The notes under the pieces are model-generated. The model ran no database searches and was not told where the DNA came from. It saw nothing but the letters and a program-made list of their open reading frames with translations. The translations under genes were made by a program, and so were the position numbers. Shown one piece after another: positions 11,936 to 23,599 of a stretch of DNA of 64,000 nucleotides. The stretch spans positions 123,944,239 through 124,008,238 of the forward strand of contig NC_089493.1 of the NCBI RefSeq assembly GCF_036850765.1. Reading direction: 5' to 3'. The DNA is from Saccopteryx bilineata (Eukaryota > Chordata > Mammalia > Chiroptera > Emballonuridae). Position 1 is the first letter of the stretch, and each line of letters begins with the position of its first letter.

Positions 11936-12040
11936 ATCTAGATGATCTGGGGTTTGGTGATGACATTTTAGATATATCAGCAAAGGTACATCCATGGAAA
12001 GAAGAATTGATAAGCTGGACTTCATTAAAATTTAAAATGT

Positions 12041-12590
12041 CAGCACTGGCTAGCTAGCTCAGTTGGTTTAGAGCAGTGGTAGTCAACCTGGTCCCTACCT
12101 TCCACTAGTGGGCGTTCCAGCTTTCATGGTGGGCGATAGCGGAGCAACCAAAGTATAAATAAAAAGATAGATTTGATTCTACTATAGTAAGTTGTTTTAT
12201 AAAGATTTATTCTGCCAAACTTAGTGAAAATCCGTACTTTACATAAAGTACTTGGTAAGTAATTATTATTATATGCTTTAACTTGCTGTAACTCTGCTTT
12301 ATAAATTTTATAAAGTAAAGTTACTTCCCTACTTTATAAATCACCATTACAGTGGAACTGGTGGACGATTAGAAAATTTTACTACTAACAGAGATTCAAA
12401 AGTGGGCGGTAGGTATAAAAAGGTTGACTACCCCTGGTTTAGGGCGTCATCCCAACACAATAAGGTTACAGATTCAATTCCTGGTCAGCACATATACAAG
12501 AATCGACCAGTGAATGCCTAAATTGGTAGAACAACAAATCAATGTTTCTCTCTCTCTTCCTCTATCAAGTCAATAAAAATAAATTTAAAA
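12041..12590 (+). mobile_element. tRNA-derived SINE, type D, split by a hAT element
   Basis: The A-box side 'ctagctcagttggtttagag' lies left of the hAT element. The B-box side 'ggttacagattcaattcctgg' and the tail 'gaatcgaccagtgaatgcc', 'aacaaatcaatgtttctctc' lie to its right. Without the insert this is a normal tRNA SINE. Confidence 0.85.
12074..12436. mobile_element. Non-autonomous hAT element, family 1, copy 1
   Basis: 363 bp. The ends are cagtggtagtcaacct and aggttgactacccctg. The 8-bp target duplication is gtttagag (12,066-12,073) / gtttaggg (12,437-12,444). It has no coding capacity. A related copy in opposite orientation lies at 53,228-53,583. Confidence 0.9.
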
Positions 12591-12744
12591 TTTTCAGTTC
12601 TGTGAAAGACACTGTCAAGAAATTTAAAAGAGAAGCCATAGACTGGGACAAAATATTTACAAAGGACATATCTGATAAAGGGCTGTTAACCAAAATATAC
12701 AAAAAAAAAAAAATTCAACAATAAGGAATTGCAAACAGCCTTAT

Positions 12745-12873
12745 TAAAAAGTGGGCCAACAACTAAGGTGTTGCAGTGCGCAATGAAAAACTAATGATTG
12801 ATGCTTCTCATCTCTCTCCATTCCTGTCTGTCCCTGTCTATCCCTCTCTCTGACTCACTCTCTGTCTCTGTAA

Positions 12874-12916
<43 letters not shown>

Positions 12917-12917
12917 A
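12745..12917 (+). mobile_element. Type B SINE, 3' end only, with (aaat)n tail
   Basis: It starts inside the element at 'aacaactaaggtgttgcag' and runs through the CT-rich end into (aaat)n at about 12,872-12,917. The tRNA head is missing, as in a 5'-truncated insertion. Confidence 0.85.
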
Positions 12918-13433
12918 AGTGGGCCAAAGATCTTAACAGCCATGTATATATCTTCATCAAGGAAGATATATAAGTCACAAATACACATTTGAAAAAATAT
13001 TCCACATGGTGTGTCATCAAGAAAATGCAAATTAAAGCAAAAGACACCACTACAAACTTATTAGAATAGCCAAAATCAAAATCTAAAACAACACCAAATG
13101 CTGGCAAAGGTATGGAACAACAGGAACCCTCATTTGTTGCTGGTGTGAATGCAAAATGATGCAGTCATTTTGAAAGACAATTTGTCAGGTTCTTACACAA
13201 TTAAACCTACTCCATATGATCCAAATATCATGCTCCTTGGTATTTACCCAAAAGAGTTGAAAACTTCTTTGTCCACACCAAACCTTGCATAGAGATGTTT
13301 ATAGCAGCTTTGTTCTTAACAGACAAAATTGGAATCCAAGGTGATTTTCAGTAGGTGAATGAATAAATAAATAGCCACACAATGGAATATTATTCTGCAT
13401 TTTTTTTAAATGAGCTATCATTAAAAAGCCATC

Positions 13434-13750
13434 GCCTGACCAGGCGGTGGCACAGTGGATAGAGCATCAGACTAGGGTGCAAAAGATCCAGGTTTGAAAC
13501 CCCAAGGTTGCTTGCTTGAGTGTGGATTCATCCAGCTTGAGTGTGGCATCATAGACACAGCCCCATGGTCGCTGGCTTAAAGCCCAAGGTTGCTGGCTTG
13601 AGCAAGGGGTCACTTACTCTGCTGGAGCCCACCCATCAAGGCATATGAGAAAGCAATCAATGAACAACTAAGGTGCCACACGAAGAACTGATGCTTCTCA
13701 TCTCCATTCTTGTCCCTCTCTGTCTCTCGCTAAAAAAAAAAAACCAAAAA
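13434..13750 (+). mobile_element. tRNA-derived SINE, type B
   Basis: Head 'cctgaccaggcggtggcacag', then 'ggtttgaaaccccaaggttg', 'ttgctggcttgagcaagggg' and the CT-rich end with poly-A. Confidence 0.9.
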
Positions 13751-14240
13751 AAAAACTAGTTATTGAGCCAGGTAAAGACATGGAAGAACCTTGAAAGTGA
13801 AAGAAGCCAATCTGTAAAGGCTAAATACTGTATGATTACAACTATATGACATCTGATAAAGCAGGGGTCCCCAAACTACAGCCCACGGGCCACATGCGGC
13901 CCCCTAAGGCCATTTATCCTGCCCCCACCGCACTTCCAGATGGGGCACCTCTTTCATTGGTGGTCAGTGAGAGGAGCATAGTTCCCATTGAAATACTGGT
14001 CAGTTTGTTGATTTTAAATTTACTTGTTTTTTATTTTAAATATTGTATTTGTTCCCGTTTTGTTTTTTTACTTTAAAATATGTGCAGTGTGCATAGGGAT
14101 TTGTTCATAGTTTTTTTATAGTCCGGCCCTCCAACGGTCTGAGGGACAGTGAACTGGCCCCCTGTGTAAAAAGTTGCTGTGATAAAGGTTAAACTATGGA
14201 AACAGTAAAAAGTTCAGTAGTTGTCAAGAGTCAGCACTAG
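13751..14240 (+). mobile_element. L1 3' end segment carrying a hAT element
   Basis: 'gtaaagacatggaagaacctt' and 'aaggctaaatactgtatgatt' are followed, after the hAT insert, by 'actatggaaacagtaaaaag'. This is L1 3' end order, sense strand. Confidence 0.75.
13862..14179. mobile_element. Non-autonomous hAT element, family 2, copy 1
   Basis: 318 bp, from caggggtccccaaacta to gtaaaaagttgctg, with the internal phrases 'acctctttcattggtggtcag' and 'gtctgagggacagtgaactgg'. A perfect 8-bp target duplication, tgataaag, lies at 13,854-13,861 and 14,180-14,187. A shorter relative is at about 48,162-48,352. Confidence 0.92.
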
Positions 14241-14584
14241 CCTGACCAGGTGGTGGCGCAGTGGATAGAACGTCGGACTGGGATGCAGAGGACCCAGGTG
14301 CAAGACCCCGAGGTCACCAGCTTGAGCATGGGCTCATCTGGTTTGAGCAAAGCTCACCAGCTTTGAACCCAAGGTCACTGGCTTAAGCAAGGGTTTCTTG
14401 GTCTTCTGAAGGCCCACAGTCAAGGCACCTATGAGAAAGCAATCAATGAACAACTAAGGTGTCGCAAGGAAAAACTGATGATTGATGCTTCTCATCTCTC
14501 TCCATTCCTGTCTGTCTGTCCCTAACTATCCCTCTCTCTGATTTTCTGTCTCTGTTAAAAAAATAAAAAATAAATTTAAAAAAA
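14241..14584 (+). mobile_element. tRNA-derived SINE, type B
   Basis: Complete. The perfect 14-bp target duplication agagtcagcactag lies at 14,227-14,240 and 14,585-14,598. Confidence 0.93.
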
Positions 14585-14598
14585 AGAGTCAGCACTAG

Positions 14599-14700
14599 AA
14601 AAAAAAATAAGCTATCACACCATGAAAAGACATGGAGGAAACTTAAGTGCATACAGCTAAGTGAAAAAAGCCAGTCTGAAAAGGCTCCATACTGAATTCA
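14599..14700 (+). mobile_element. L1 3' end segment, second copy of a nearby stretch
   Basis: 'aagctatcacaccatgaaaag' to 'aaaaggctccatactg' repeats the L1 interval also seen at about 13,415-13,830. A second L1 3' end, or a local duplication, is therefore present here. Confidence 0.6.
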
Positions 14701-16170
14701 GAGTGTATTAGTTTGTAGTCTATTGCACTCCCAGCAGCATGGATAAGAGTTCTAATTGCTTTGCATGCCTTACAACACTTAGTATAATCAGACTTTTTAA
14801 TTTTAAACATTCTAGTATGTGTGTTATCTCATTGAGGTTTTAATTTTCATTTCCCTAATAATTAGGATAATCATTTTTTGATGTGTTATTTGCCTTTTGT
14901 ATGTCTTCCTTGGTATAATGTCTGTTCACATATTTTGCCCATATTTTCACTGGCTGCTTTGTCTTATTAATAATTAAGTTGTAAAGAGCTCACTATATAT
15001 TTTGAATACAGGTTTTTTAAATTATGCCCTAAAAATATTTTCTCTAGTCTGTTCCTTGCCTTTTCATTTTCTTCTCTATCTTTTGCAAAGCATATAGGTG
15101 TTAATTTTGATAAAAATCAATTTATCGTTTTTCCTTTAGTGATTTATGCTTTTTGTCTCTGATCTAAAAAATATTTGCCTAATCCAAAGCCACTCTCCTG
15201 TATTTTCTTAAACAGTACTGTAATTTTAGCTGTCAGGTTTAGGTATATGATCCATTTCAAGTAAATTTCTCTAGATTGTATGGGCTAAGGATCTAATTGT
15301 TCTAGCACCATTTTTTGAAGACTATCCTTTTTACACTAGACTTACTTTCCAAATTTTTCAGAATTTCTGATTTTCATTTTATGTATCATTATCTTAAACA
15401 AAATTAAACATGTGTATACAATAGCCATATATGCATGAACCTAGTCTGGTCTCTCTGTTCTGTTAATTGCTGTATCTGTGCTTAAGCTAGTCTCACCAGT
15501 CTCACTCTGTCTATAATCTGCTGCTTAGAGTCTTGAATTCAGGTAGTATGTGTAATCTAACTTTGTTCTTTTCAAAATTGTTTTGGCTATTCTAATTCAT
15601 TTACTTTTTCTTAAAATTTTTAGAAACAGCCTGCTGGATTTTGATCGAAATTATATTGACTCTATTGATAATTTGTATGAGCTAACATACTAACAATATT
15701 ACAGCATATTAATAGTCTTCCATTAAACGTAGTCTGTTTTTTTATTTAGTTCTTTGATTTCTTTCAACAGTGTTTTGTAGCTTTATATGTACTTTTATTA
15801 TATTTATTCTTAAGTATTTTTTTAATGAACTAACAAGCAATATAGAAACAGACTCATATATAGAGAGTAGGCTGACAGTTGTTGGGATGGGGAGTATTGG
15901 GTGAGGAACTATTTCATATTTTTTATGCTATTGCAAATAGTACTTTTTTATTTCAATTTCTAGATGTTCATTGTTGGCGTATACAAGATAATTGATTTTT
16001 ACGTATTGACCTTTTATCCTGTGACCTTATATTATTAAAACTAACTTATTAATTCTAATAGCTTTTTTTAGATTCCTTAGAATTTTTTTGTAAAAGTTAT
16101 CAAATAATTGGCAAATAAAGATTGTTTTACTTTTACCTTTCCAATCCATGTGCCTTTTTATTGATAGGTA
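14701..16170 (-). mobile_element. Old L1 3' end, antisense
   Basis: 'tttgtatgtcttccttggtataatg', 'catattttgcccatattttcac' and 'gttccttgccttttcattttc' match the antisense order of old mammalian L1. It is heavily diverged and has no usable frame. Confidence 0.7.
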
Positions 16171-16189
16171 ATATTATGCAGCATATTGT

Positions 16190-16315
16190 TTTTCTTTCTT
16201 TGTGAGAGAGGCAGGGAGAGACAGAGACAGGAACCTCAAGCTGTTTCTGTATGTACCCTGACCAGGGGTCAAACTGGCAAACTTTGTGCTTTGGGATGAC
16301 ACTCCAACCAAATGA
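16190..16315 (-). mobile_element. Old tRNA SINE fragment, antisense
   Basis: A GA-rich strip is followed by 'gtaccctgaccaggggtcaaac', which resembles the reversed B-box and 'cagggcac' zone of a bat tRNA SINE. Confidence 0.5.
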
Positions 16316-16319
16316 AGCA

Positions 16320-17560
16320 TATTTCTAATAGTTTTAAGTTCCTTGCCTGCTAATTTTTTCATGTCATTTCTGGGTACTTCTGTTGATTCATTTTTTTCCC
16401 ACTTATGAGTCATTTTTCCTTTTTATGTCTGATATTTTGCTTGGATGCCAGGCATTTTTTACATTATTGAGTCCTGTATTTTTTTTTAATTTTTATTTAT
16501 TTTAATTATGTTAGGGTTTTTTGTTGTTTTTTTACAGAGACAGAAAGAGAGTCAGAGAGAGGGATAGATAGGGACAGACAGACAGGAACGGAGAGAGATG
16601 AGAAGCATCGATCATCAGTTTTTTGTTGCGGCTCCTTAGTTGTTCATTGATTGCTTTCTCATATGTGCCTTGACTGTGGGCCTTCAGCATACTGAGTAAC
16701 CCCTTCTGGAGCCAGCGACCTTGGGTTCAAAGCTGGTGAGCTTTGCTCAAACCAGATGAGCCCGCACTCAAGCTGGCAACCTCAGGGTCTTGATCCTGGG
16801 TCCTCTACATCCCAGTCCGACGCTCTATCCACTGCGCCACTGCCTGCTCAGGCGAGTCCTGTATTTTTTAATTATTCTTATTCCTTTATAGAGTATTGGG
16901 CTTTGATCTGACACATAGTTAATTTATGTGAAATCAATTTAATCCTTTTGAACTTTGCTTTTAAGCTTTGTCAGGGCAGATCCAGAATACCCTTTATCTA
17001 GGGCTTAGTCTCCACTAATAAATAAGGCATGGCTTTTCTAAGAACTCTACCCAATGCCCTTGTATTACAGTGTCTCTTAACTTTGGCTGGTGAGAACATA
17101 AACTCTTCCCACCACTGTGTATGCTCCACTACTTTCCAGTGTTCTTTCTCTAGCCTTCTGCAGTTTCACACCACACTTGTGAAGATCATTACTCAACCAA
17201 AGACTTGGGTAATGTCTTGGCATATCCCTTTGCAAATCGGTGGTGCTCTCTCTGTGCAGTTCCTTTATCTCTGGTACTCTGCCCTGCAAATTGTAGCCAC
17301 TTCGGGCTCCCCAAACTCTCTGTCTCCTCAACTCAGGGAGACTACTGGATTCAGGGTTCCTCCACACTGTGATACAGCCTAAAAACTCTCCAGGTTATTA
17401 ACTGAGTCAATGACAGTTCTTATCTCATTTTTCTCTTCTTTCAGGGATCACAGTCCTGAATTGTTTACTGTCTAGTTTTTGAAAACAGTTGTTTCATAGG
17501 TTTTGAACAGTTTCCTAGTTGTTTACAGTGGAAAGAAGTTATATTGGGATGGCTGTTTAA
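16320..17560 (-). mobile_element. Old LINE (L1/HAL1-like), antisense, interrupted by a SINE
   Basis: 'tgcttggatgccaggcattttttac', 'gctttgtcagggcagatccag' and 'aagaactctacccaatgcccttg' resemble an old antisense LINE of the HAL1/L1M type as remembered. The 117-codon open frame at 17,029-17,382 lies inside it and is not a gene. Confidence 0.45.
16505..16853 (-). mobile_element. tRNA-derived SINE, type B, antisense
   Basis: GA-rich start, 'agttgttcattgattgctttctc', then the reversed tRNA head ending 'tatccactgcgccactgcctgctcagg'. A flanking 'gagtcctgtatttttt' occurs on both sides (16,470 and 16,854 regions) as target duplication. Confidence 0.9.
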
Positions 17561-18799
17561 TCCTTTATGGAAGAAGTAAAAGTTTATCATGTTTTTTAAT
17601 ACCACAAGGACAGTTTACAGATATACAATAGTAATCAATGGAAGCTGAGTTAAAGGGAGAAAAATATTGGGATTATATGAATTTATAGGTTCCTCCTCTC
17701 TGAATCTATTAGAAATTGAATGGGATTTTTATTTTCTACATTGTATAACAACTCATATTTTCCAAAAATCATTCTTTTGGAAGTCTTTAAATTTATTTTT
17801 CTTTCTAGAAGAAGTTATGAGAAGCAGATTAGCCTCTTTGTAATTCATTGATGTAGTGGCAACTTCTGAATAAAGAAGGGTAAAAAGGAAAATACTATAA
17901 AGACAATCATAGTTATATAGTATATATACTAATGTGTCCTTTAGAGGTTGATATGGTAACTATCCTCACAACAGCAGTTTATACATCCTTTTTTTTCCAA
18001 TGGGTATAAATCATTTATTTTTAAGATGATGTCTTCCTTCAAAATATTTTTAAGAGTACAGTTTTTCTGGTAGTCACATGGAAAGATGATTAAATCGACT
18101 AGAGTGACTAATTTAGAATTTTTTAGAAGTCAAGAAAAAACAGTTTATATCCTTCTAACATTTTCTTTGATATGTTCTACATTGGCTGTTTTATAACCTT
18201 TCCCCATTTACCAGTGGGATTCTTAATGTTTTATTTTCTATTTATATGGGATTCTTTTATTTATATATTGATATAGATATAGATATATAGATATAGATAT
18301 AGATATATAAAGTAACTAATACTTCTTACATGTTTTTCTCATTATGTTGGTTTTTCCTTTTTAGTGAGATGTGCTATTATTAAATATCAAGTTTTTGTTT
18401 TTATGTAATCTAATTTTTTTCTTTCTAATTTATTCAGTTATTTCTGAGTTTAGGAATTCATATCCCTCAGAACTTAAATGAAATTTTGTTGCACTTTCAT
18501 ACTAATTTTACCTTGATTTGATGTTTTAGTATGTAATGGTATCTACAGAAATCTTTAGTCTATTGAGAAGCCCTTGCGTCTCTCCTTTTCACAGCAAGTT
18601 TTTTAAAGATTTGTCTGTATTTACTATCTCTTTCCTCACATCCAATCGGATCTCATCACACCACATAAAATGAATACCTTGTTGCTCCATTCTGAATACC
18701 ATGTTGCTAAGCCAAATGGACATATATAGTCCTTATAAAACCTCAAAGCAGTATTTGACACTGCTCTGATCACAATATTCTTTGTAAAGCGGTTATCCT
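17561..18799. other. AT-rich intronic sequence, with a TATAGA microsatellite
   Basis: No gene is seen. A short repeat of atagat/atatag units lies at about 18,265-18,310. Confidence 0.5.
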
Positions 18800-19600
18800 T
18801 TGTCTCTGTGATCTCCACTCTCCTCAGTTTTCTCTAACTTCTGACCCCTCCTCTGTAGCCTCATTCTTCTCTAGTTTAATTGTTGAAGTTCCTCACAACT
18901 TAACTTTTTGCCTGCTTTTCAGAAACCTCAAGCTCAACATATGCAAAGTAGAGTTCATAATCTAAATATTCTACCACGTCACTTCTCTTCCCCTGCCCCC
19001 CCCCAAAAAAACTAATTAATTACTGATTCATTTCTAAGAATCCCTATCTAAATGAAAAGCTCTACCATCATTGCAGTTCCACAACTCAGAAAATTTAGGA
19101 ATTATTCTTGACTACTGTCTCTCCCTCACCCCTCCCCATATCTAATCCAGCACGCCTTTCTGTTCATCGTAGTTCCTAAATGCAGCTTTACGAATGTCCG
19201 TTTTCTTCACTTGTCCCACCAAAAACCCAGTTTAAGCTACCATTATTTCTCATCTCTGTTAACTATTGTAAAATACTCTCTTAACAGTCTTCCTAATTTG
19301 ACTCTACTTCTTTTCAGGTTGTTCTAACACTGCAGCAGTGTTTTCCAGACACAAACTTAATCTTGTTATTTCCTGCTTAAAACCATTTTGGGGTATTTCA
19401 TTGTTTTGACAACAAAAACCAGAATTTTATTTGACATAGAACTTTATATATCTCTACAGCCACATTTCATTTCTGGACTCTGGATTCCTTTCACTGTCTT
19501 AAGCTCACTTTGCTGCCCTTAGCATGATTTTAGAGACTATATACGTACATTTCCTTAGTCCTGTAACACCTTCCTCACCCTCCTCCTTGTTAACTCCCAA
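18800..19600 (+). mobile_element. L2 LINE 3' region relic
   Basis: 'tctaacttctgacccctcctc', 'aattattcttgactactgtctctccc' and 'ttcttttcaggttgttctaac' follow the pattern of the L2 3' end. Ancient and immobile. Confidence 0.6.
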
Positions 19601-19614
19601 GTATCCCTAAGATC

Positions 19615-19980
19615 TTTTTTTTTTTCTTTTTTGTATTTTTCTGAAATGAGAAGTGAGGGGCGGCAGAAAGACAGACTCCCGCATGCGCCCAACCGGGATC
19701 CACCCGGCATGCCCACCAGGGGGTGATGCTCTGTTGCTGCGGAAGCCGTTCTAGAATGCACCTGAGGTGGAGGCCATGAAGCCAGCCTTATAGCGCCCAG
19801 GCCAGCTTTGCTCCAATGGAGCCTTGGCTGTGGGAGGGGAAGAGAGAGATAGAGAGAAAAGAGAGGGTGAAGGGTGGAGAAGCAGATGAGTGTTTCTCCT
19901 TTGTACCCTGGCCAGGAATCGAATCTGGGACTTCCACACGCCAGGCCAATGCTCTACTGCTGAGCCAGCTGGCCAGGGCC
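19615..19980 (-). mobile_element. tRNA-derived SINE, type A, antisense
   Basis: It runs from poly-T to the reversed head 'tgagccagctggccagggc'. The target duplication tccctaagatc lies at 19,604-19,614 and 19,981-19,991. Confidence 0.92.
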
Positions 19981-20555
19981 TCCCTAAGATCCCCTTTTAA
20001 TCAGTTTATTTAACAAAGGCTCTCTGACTTACACAGTGTCAGATACCACCCCCATGATAGTGACACCATATGCTTGTCCTTCACAGCACTTGATTGCTGT
20101 TTTGTCTCCGATAGAACACACAGTGAATGAATAAATTCATTATTATTCTTCAAGCTAAATTTTAGAGTCATCAGGCTTTTTAGTGAAACTAAAGTTATTA
20201 CTTTGGAAAACTGGCATACTATCAAATATTATTTTTCATTTATTTAACTCTTATCACTCCTGTGGGTTATACGTTTCTTTATTAAAGTTATCCTAGTTTT
20301 GTTATAGGTGGACTCTCTAGTTGGTTATCATTGGCATTTAAGCTTTATATCGCTATCCAGTTATTAGTTTATTCCTGCTTTATTTAGAATTTCACTATTA
20401 TAAAAATATGTTTTGTAACTAAAATTATCTAAAACTGAAAGATTTTTACATAATTTCTTTACCTCTATTGATCATAAGCTATATAGTTTTGATCATAAAA
20501 CTGACAAAGTTTCTCTAGATTGTAGTCCAAGAATATTTCTTCTATTTTTATCCCT

Positions 20556-20810
20556 TGTTCTTTTTTTAATGAGCAAGAGAGAGACAGGAAGGGATAGAGA
20601 TGAGAAGCATTAACTCATAGTTGAGCACTTTAGTTGTCCATTAATTGCTTCTCATATGTGCCTTCAGCTAGGAGCTCAAGCCGAGCCAGTGACCTTTGGG
20701 CTCAAGCCAGTGACCCTGCGCTCACATCAGCGACCTCAGGGTTTCGAACCTGGGACCTTAGCATCCCAGGTCAATGTTGTATCCATTGTGCCACCACCAG
20801 TTAGGCCAAA
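20556..20810 (-). mobile_element. tRNA-derived SINE, type B, antisense, shortened
   Basis: GA-rich start, 'agttgtccattaattgcttctc', then the reversed head 'gtatccattgtgccaccaccagttagg'. The middle is shorter than in full copies. Confidence 0.85.
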
Positions 20811-20919
20811 GAGTACTTCTTACTAAGAAGATATCTTCAGGACTGTGCTCCACTCTTGAGCATCGAATGTGTTAACTGGTTTGGGAAATTTTTATAATTA
20901 ATATCTGTATAAAACTTAG

Positions 20920-21130
20920 AGCTTATACAGTTCTTTCATATGTCATTTTGTCATTTATTCATCCCTAACCCTTTTAAGGTAGGTATTATTATTATTACTG
21001 ATAAACAATTCAGTCTCAGGGACTTTAAGAGACTTTTCAATAGTCATTAAAATATTGAGTTCCTGAACTAATGTCATACCCCAGTCCTCACTTTTTAGAG
21101 ACTATGCTGTTTCTCCTGTATCACATTGCT
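20920..21130 (-). mobile_element. MIR relic, antisense
   Basis: 'aaggtaggtattattattatt', 'caattcagtctcagggac' and 'cataccccagtcctcac' follow the antisense MIR order. Confidence 0.55.
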
Positions 21131-21295
21131 TTCCATTGTATGTAAAAATCAATCTGAAAGTATTCAATTGGATTCTAAGTGAGTTCCAAAGTAGAAACTT
21201 TCCTAGAATACCCCTTCTGAGTATTTTTATTTTTAATATTTATATTTTTATATATTAATTATTTAGACAATCATTTTAAATTATTTTTCTTATAG

Positions 21296-21406
21296 GAACC
21301 TCCAGAAGTTTAGCCTTTTTGGAGACATAAGTGTTCTACAACAGCAAGGAAATTTGTCAAATACATACCTCAGCAAGGTGGACCCTGATGGCAAAAAAAT
21401 TAAGCA
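21296..21406 (+). CDS. FBXO33: FBXO33 exon 2 (F-box only protein 33)
   Basis: This 111-bp exon is bounded by the acceptor ttttcttatag and the donor GTAAGT at 21,407. The first G completes a codon begun in exon 1. The rest encodes a peptide starting NLQKFSLFGDIS and ending GKKIK plus CA of the next codon. It matches FBXO33 from memory. FBXO33 is a substrate-recognition subunit of an SCF (SKP1-CUL1-RBX1) ubiquitin ligase; the literature reports YBX1 as a target. The F-box itself lies in exon 1, which is not in this window. Since human FBXO33 is about 555 residues and exons 2-4 give about 355, exon 1 should encode about 200. Everything left of this exon is inferred to be intron 1. Confidence 0.95.
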
Positions 21407-21915
21407 GTAAGTTACATAGTTAGTAGAAAGGGGTTTATGTTATAATAATTTCAGTTTTTTGAAAAATTGTAGGATATGATCAGAAGAGTAATGATTATTT
21501 TTCTAAAAATAACTTTCTGGAAATGTCTTAACTATGATAAACAGTAATCATTATATGCCATTCCATATCATAAATTTTAAGGTGAGTCAAAGAATTTTCT
21601 GGGTAATTATTGCTTTGTAAAACTTATTTCTTTGCTTGCTTTTGCTATAACATAAATTGTATATCACCACTCTTTTCTGCCATACTGGTATAAAATGCCG
21701 CTTTCCCTTAATGTATATTTATCTTATCTATATGTTTAATACATATTATTCAATATATATTAATACATTTATAATAATACTTGTGGGCTGGATAAAAATT
21801 AACCAGTGAGAGAAAATGAATCTTAACTTTGCATGCAATTTCATTGCCTGTTTTCAAAAGACAAGATTAGAGCTAAATGTTAACAGGATTGTTGTGTCAT
21901 GTGTTTTTCTTACAG

Positions 21916-22601
21916 AATTCAGCAGCTGTTTGAAGAAATACTGAGTAATAGTAGGCAACTGAAATGGCTATCCTGTGGGTTTATGCTGGAAATAGTTACC
22001 CCAACATCACTGTCATCTCTCTCAAACTCTATTGCCAACACCATGGAGCACCTGAGTTTACTGGACAACAATATCCCTGGTAACAGCACCCTTATCACTG
22101 CTGTGGAACTAGAGCGGTTTGTGAATCTGCACTCACTTGCCCTGGATTTCTGCGACTTCACAGCTGAGATGGCAAGAGTCTTAACTGACAGCAACCATGT
22201 GCCTTTACAGCGACTGTCTCTCCTGGTCCACAATGTTTCCGTGATGCACAAGTCTCTGGACAACATGCCAAATGATGAGCATTGGAAAGCCTTGTCACGA
22301 AAGAGCACCAGCCTTCGGGTCTATATAATGGCTTTTGATACCAAGAGTGAAGATATGTTAAAGATTCTGAAACCTAGTATACCACTAGAGAGAATTCATT
22401 TTGACAGCTACATCACTTGTGTTTCAGGAGCTATTGTTGATCTTATATCTAGGCAGTATGACAAGTTTCTCACTCATTTTATATTAATGAATGATGTGAT
22501 TGACACATCTGGTTTTCCAGATCTTAGTGACAACCGAAACGAAGATCCATTGGTTTTATTAGCGTGGAGGTGCACAAAGCTCTCTCTTCTGGCAATTCAT
22601 G
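21916..22601 (+). CDS. FBXO33: FBXO33 exon 3
   Basis: 686 bp between acceptor ttttcttacag and donor GTAGGT at 22,602. Joined to exon 2, the split codon CA|A gives Gln, and the frame runs open to the end, leaving G for exon 4. The peptide begins IQQLFEEILSNSRQLKWLS and continues through leucine-rich stretches (EHLSLLDNN, LHSLALDFCDF, LQRLSLLVHN, LLAWRCTKLSLLAIHG). This fits the substrate-binding C-terminal region of an F-box/LRR-type adaptor. No frameshift or stop is seen and the residues are very close to remembered human FBXO33, so purifying selection is evident. An ATG at 21,899 lies in the intron and is not a start. Confidence 0.97.
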
Positions 22602-22656
22602 GTAGGTGACTGTTGTTCACTAAAATGTGATATGAATATTATGACTAAAATGTTTT

Positions 22657-22998
22657 ATGCTCTGACCAGGTGGTGGCACAGTGGATAGAGTGTCGGACTG
22701 GGATGCCGAGGACCCAGTTCGAGACCCCGAGGTCACCAGCTTGAGCACAGGCTCATCTGGTTTGAGCAAAAGCTCACCAGCTTGGACCCAAGGTCACTGG
22801 CTTGAGCAGGGGTTACTCGGTCTGCTGAAGGCCCACGATCAAGGCACATATGAGAGAGCAATCAATGAACAATTAAGGTGTTGCAACGCGCAATGAAAAA
22901 CTAATGATTGATGCTTCTCGTCACTCTTCATTCCTGTCTGTCTGTCCCTGTCTAGCCTTCTCTCTGACTCTCTCTGTCTCTGTAAAAAAAACAAAAAA
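22657..22998 (+). mobile_element. tRNA-derived SINE, type B
   Basis: Head 'ctctgaccaggtggtggcacag', complete body, CT-rich end, A-rich tail. It lies 55 bp downstream of the FBXO33 exon 3 donor, in sense orientation. Confidence 0.92.
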
Positions 22999-23053
22999 CA
23001 AATTTTATAACAAATTAATTTGCACATTTTTGTACTTTTTAAAGTTATAGTGG

Positions 23054-23400
23054 GCCTGACCGGGTGGTGGCACAGTGGATACAGTGTCGGACTGGGATGC
23101 GGAGGACCCAGGTTCGAGACCCCGAGGTCCCCAGCTTGAGCGTGGGCTCATCTGGTTTGAGCAAAGAGCCCACCAGCTTGAACCCAAGGTCGCTGGCCCC
23201 AGCAAGGGGTTACTTGGTCTGCTGAAGGCCCGCAGTCAGGGCACATATGAGAAGGCAATCAATGAACAACTAAGGTGTTGCAACACACAATGAAAAACTA
23301 ATGATTGATGCTTCTCATCTCTCTCCATTCCTGTCTGTCTGTCCCTGTCTATCCCTCTCTCTGACTCACTGTCTCTGTAAAAAATAAATACATAAATAAA
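23054..23400 (+). mobile_element. tRNA-derived SINE, type B
   Basis: A complete copy close to the preceding one and in the same orientation. The target duplication taaagttatagtgg / taaagttaaagtgg lies at 23,040-23,053 and 23,401-23,414. Confidence 0.93.
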
Positions 23401-23599
23401 TAAAGTTAAAGTGGTATACCACATACAAGTGGAAAGTCACATCTCTACCCTAAGTGTTCTGCTTCAGGTTCCCTATTTCTTCTTCCAACATGGGATTGAT
23501 GGCATTTCACAAATATGGAATTTGAAATTAATTTGAGAAAATATACATATTTATATACAGCATAAATATATCCTCTAATCGCAGATCTCTTAAAACGAT

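Larger units (their letters stand above)
11572..13433 (+). mobile_element. L1 ORF2 C-terminal part (degenerate), with nested insertions
   Basis: The order is sense L1: 'aaagctacagtagtcaagaca', 'agaaatagacccacataaat', 'gataagctggacttcattaaa', 'agactgggacaaaatatttac', 'atgatgcagtcattttgaaag', 'tatttacccaaaagagttg'. It is interrupted by a small hAT element (11,794-11,935), a tRNA SINE that itself holds a hAT element, and a type B SINE end. Confidence 0.85.

Noticed and set aside
17029..17382. 117-codon open frame as a gene
   Set aside because: It lies in an old antisense LINE-like stretch. No family resemblance and no splice or promoter context.
21899..22609. A 236-residue single-exon protein starting at ATG 21,899
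   Set aside because: That ATG and the first codons are intronic. A splice acceptor at 21,914-21,915 and the join to exon 2 give the FBXO33 frame, and the last codons past 22,601 are intron.
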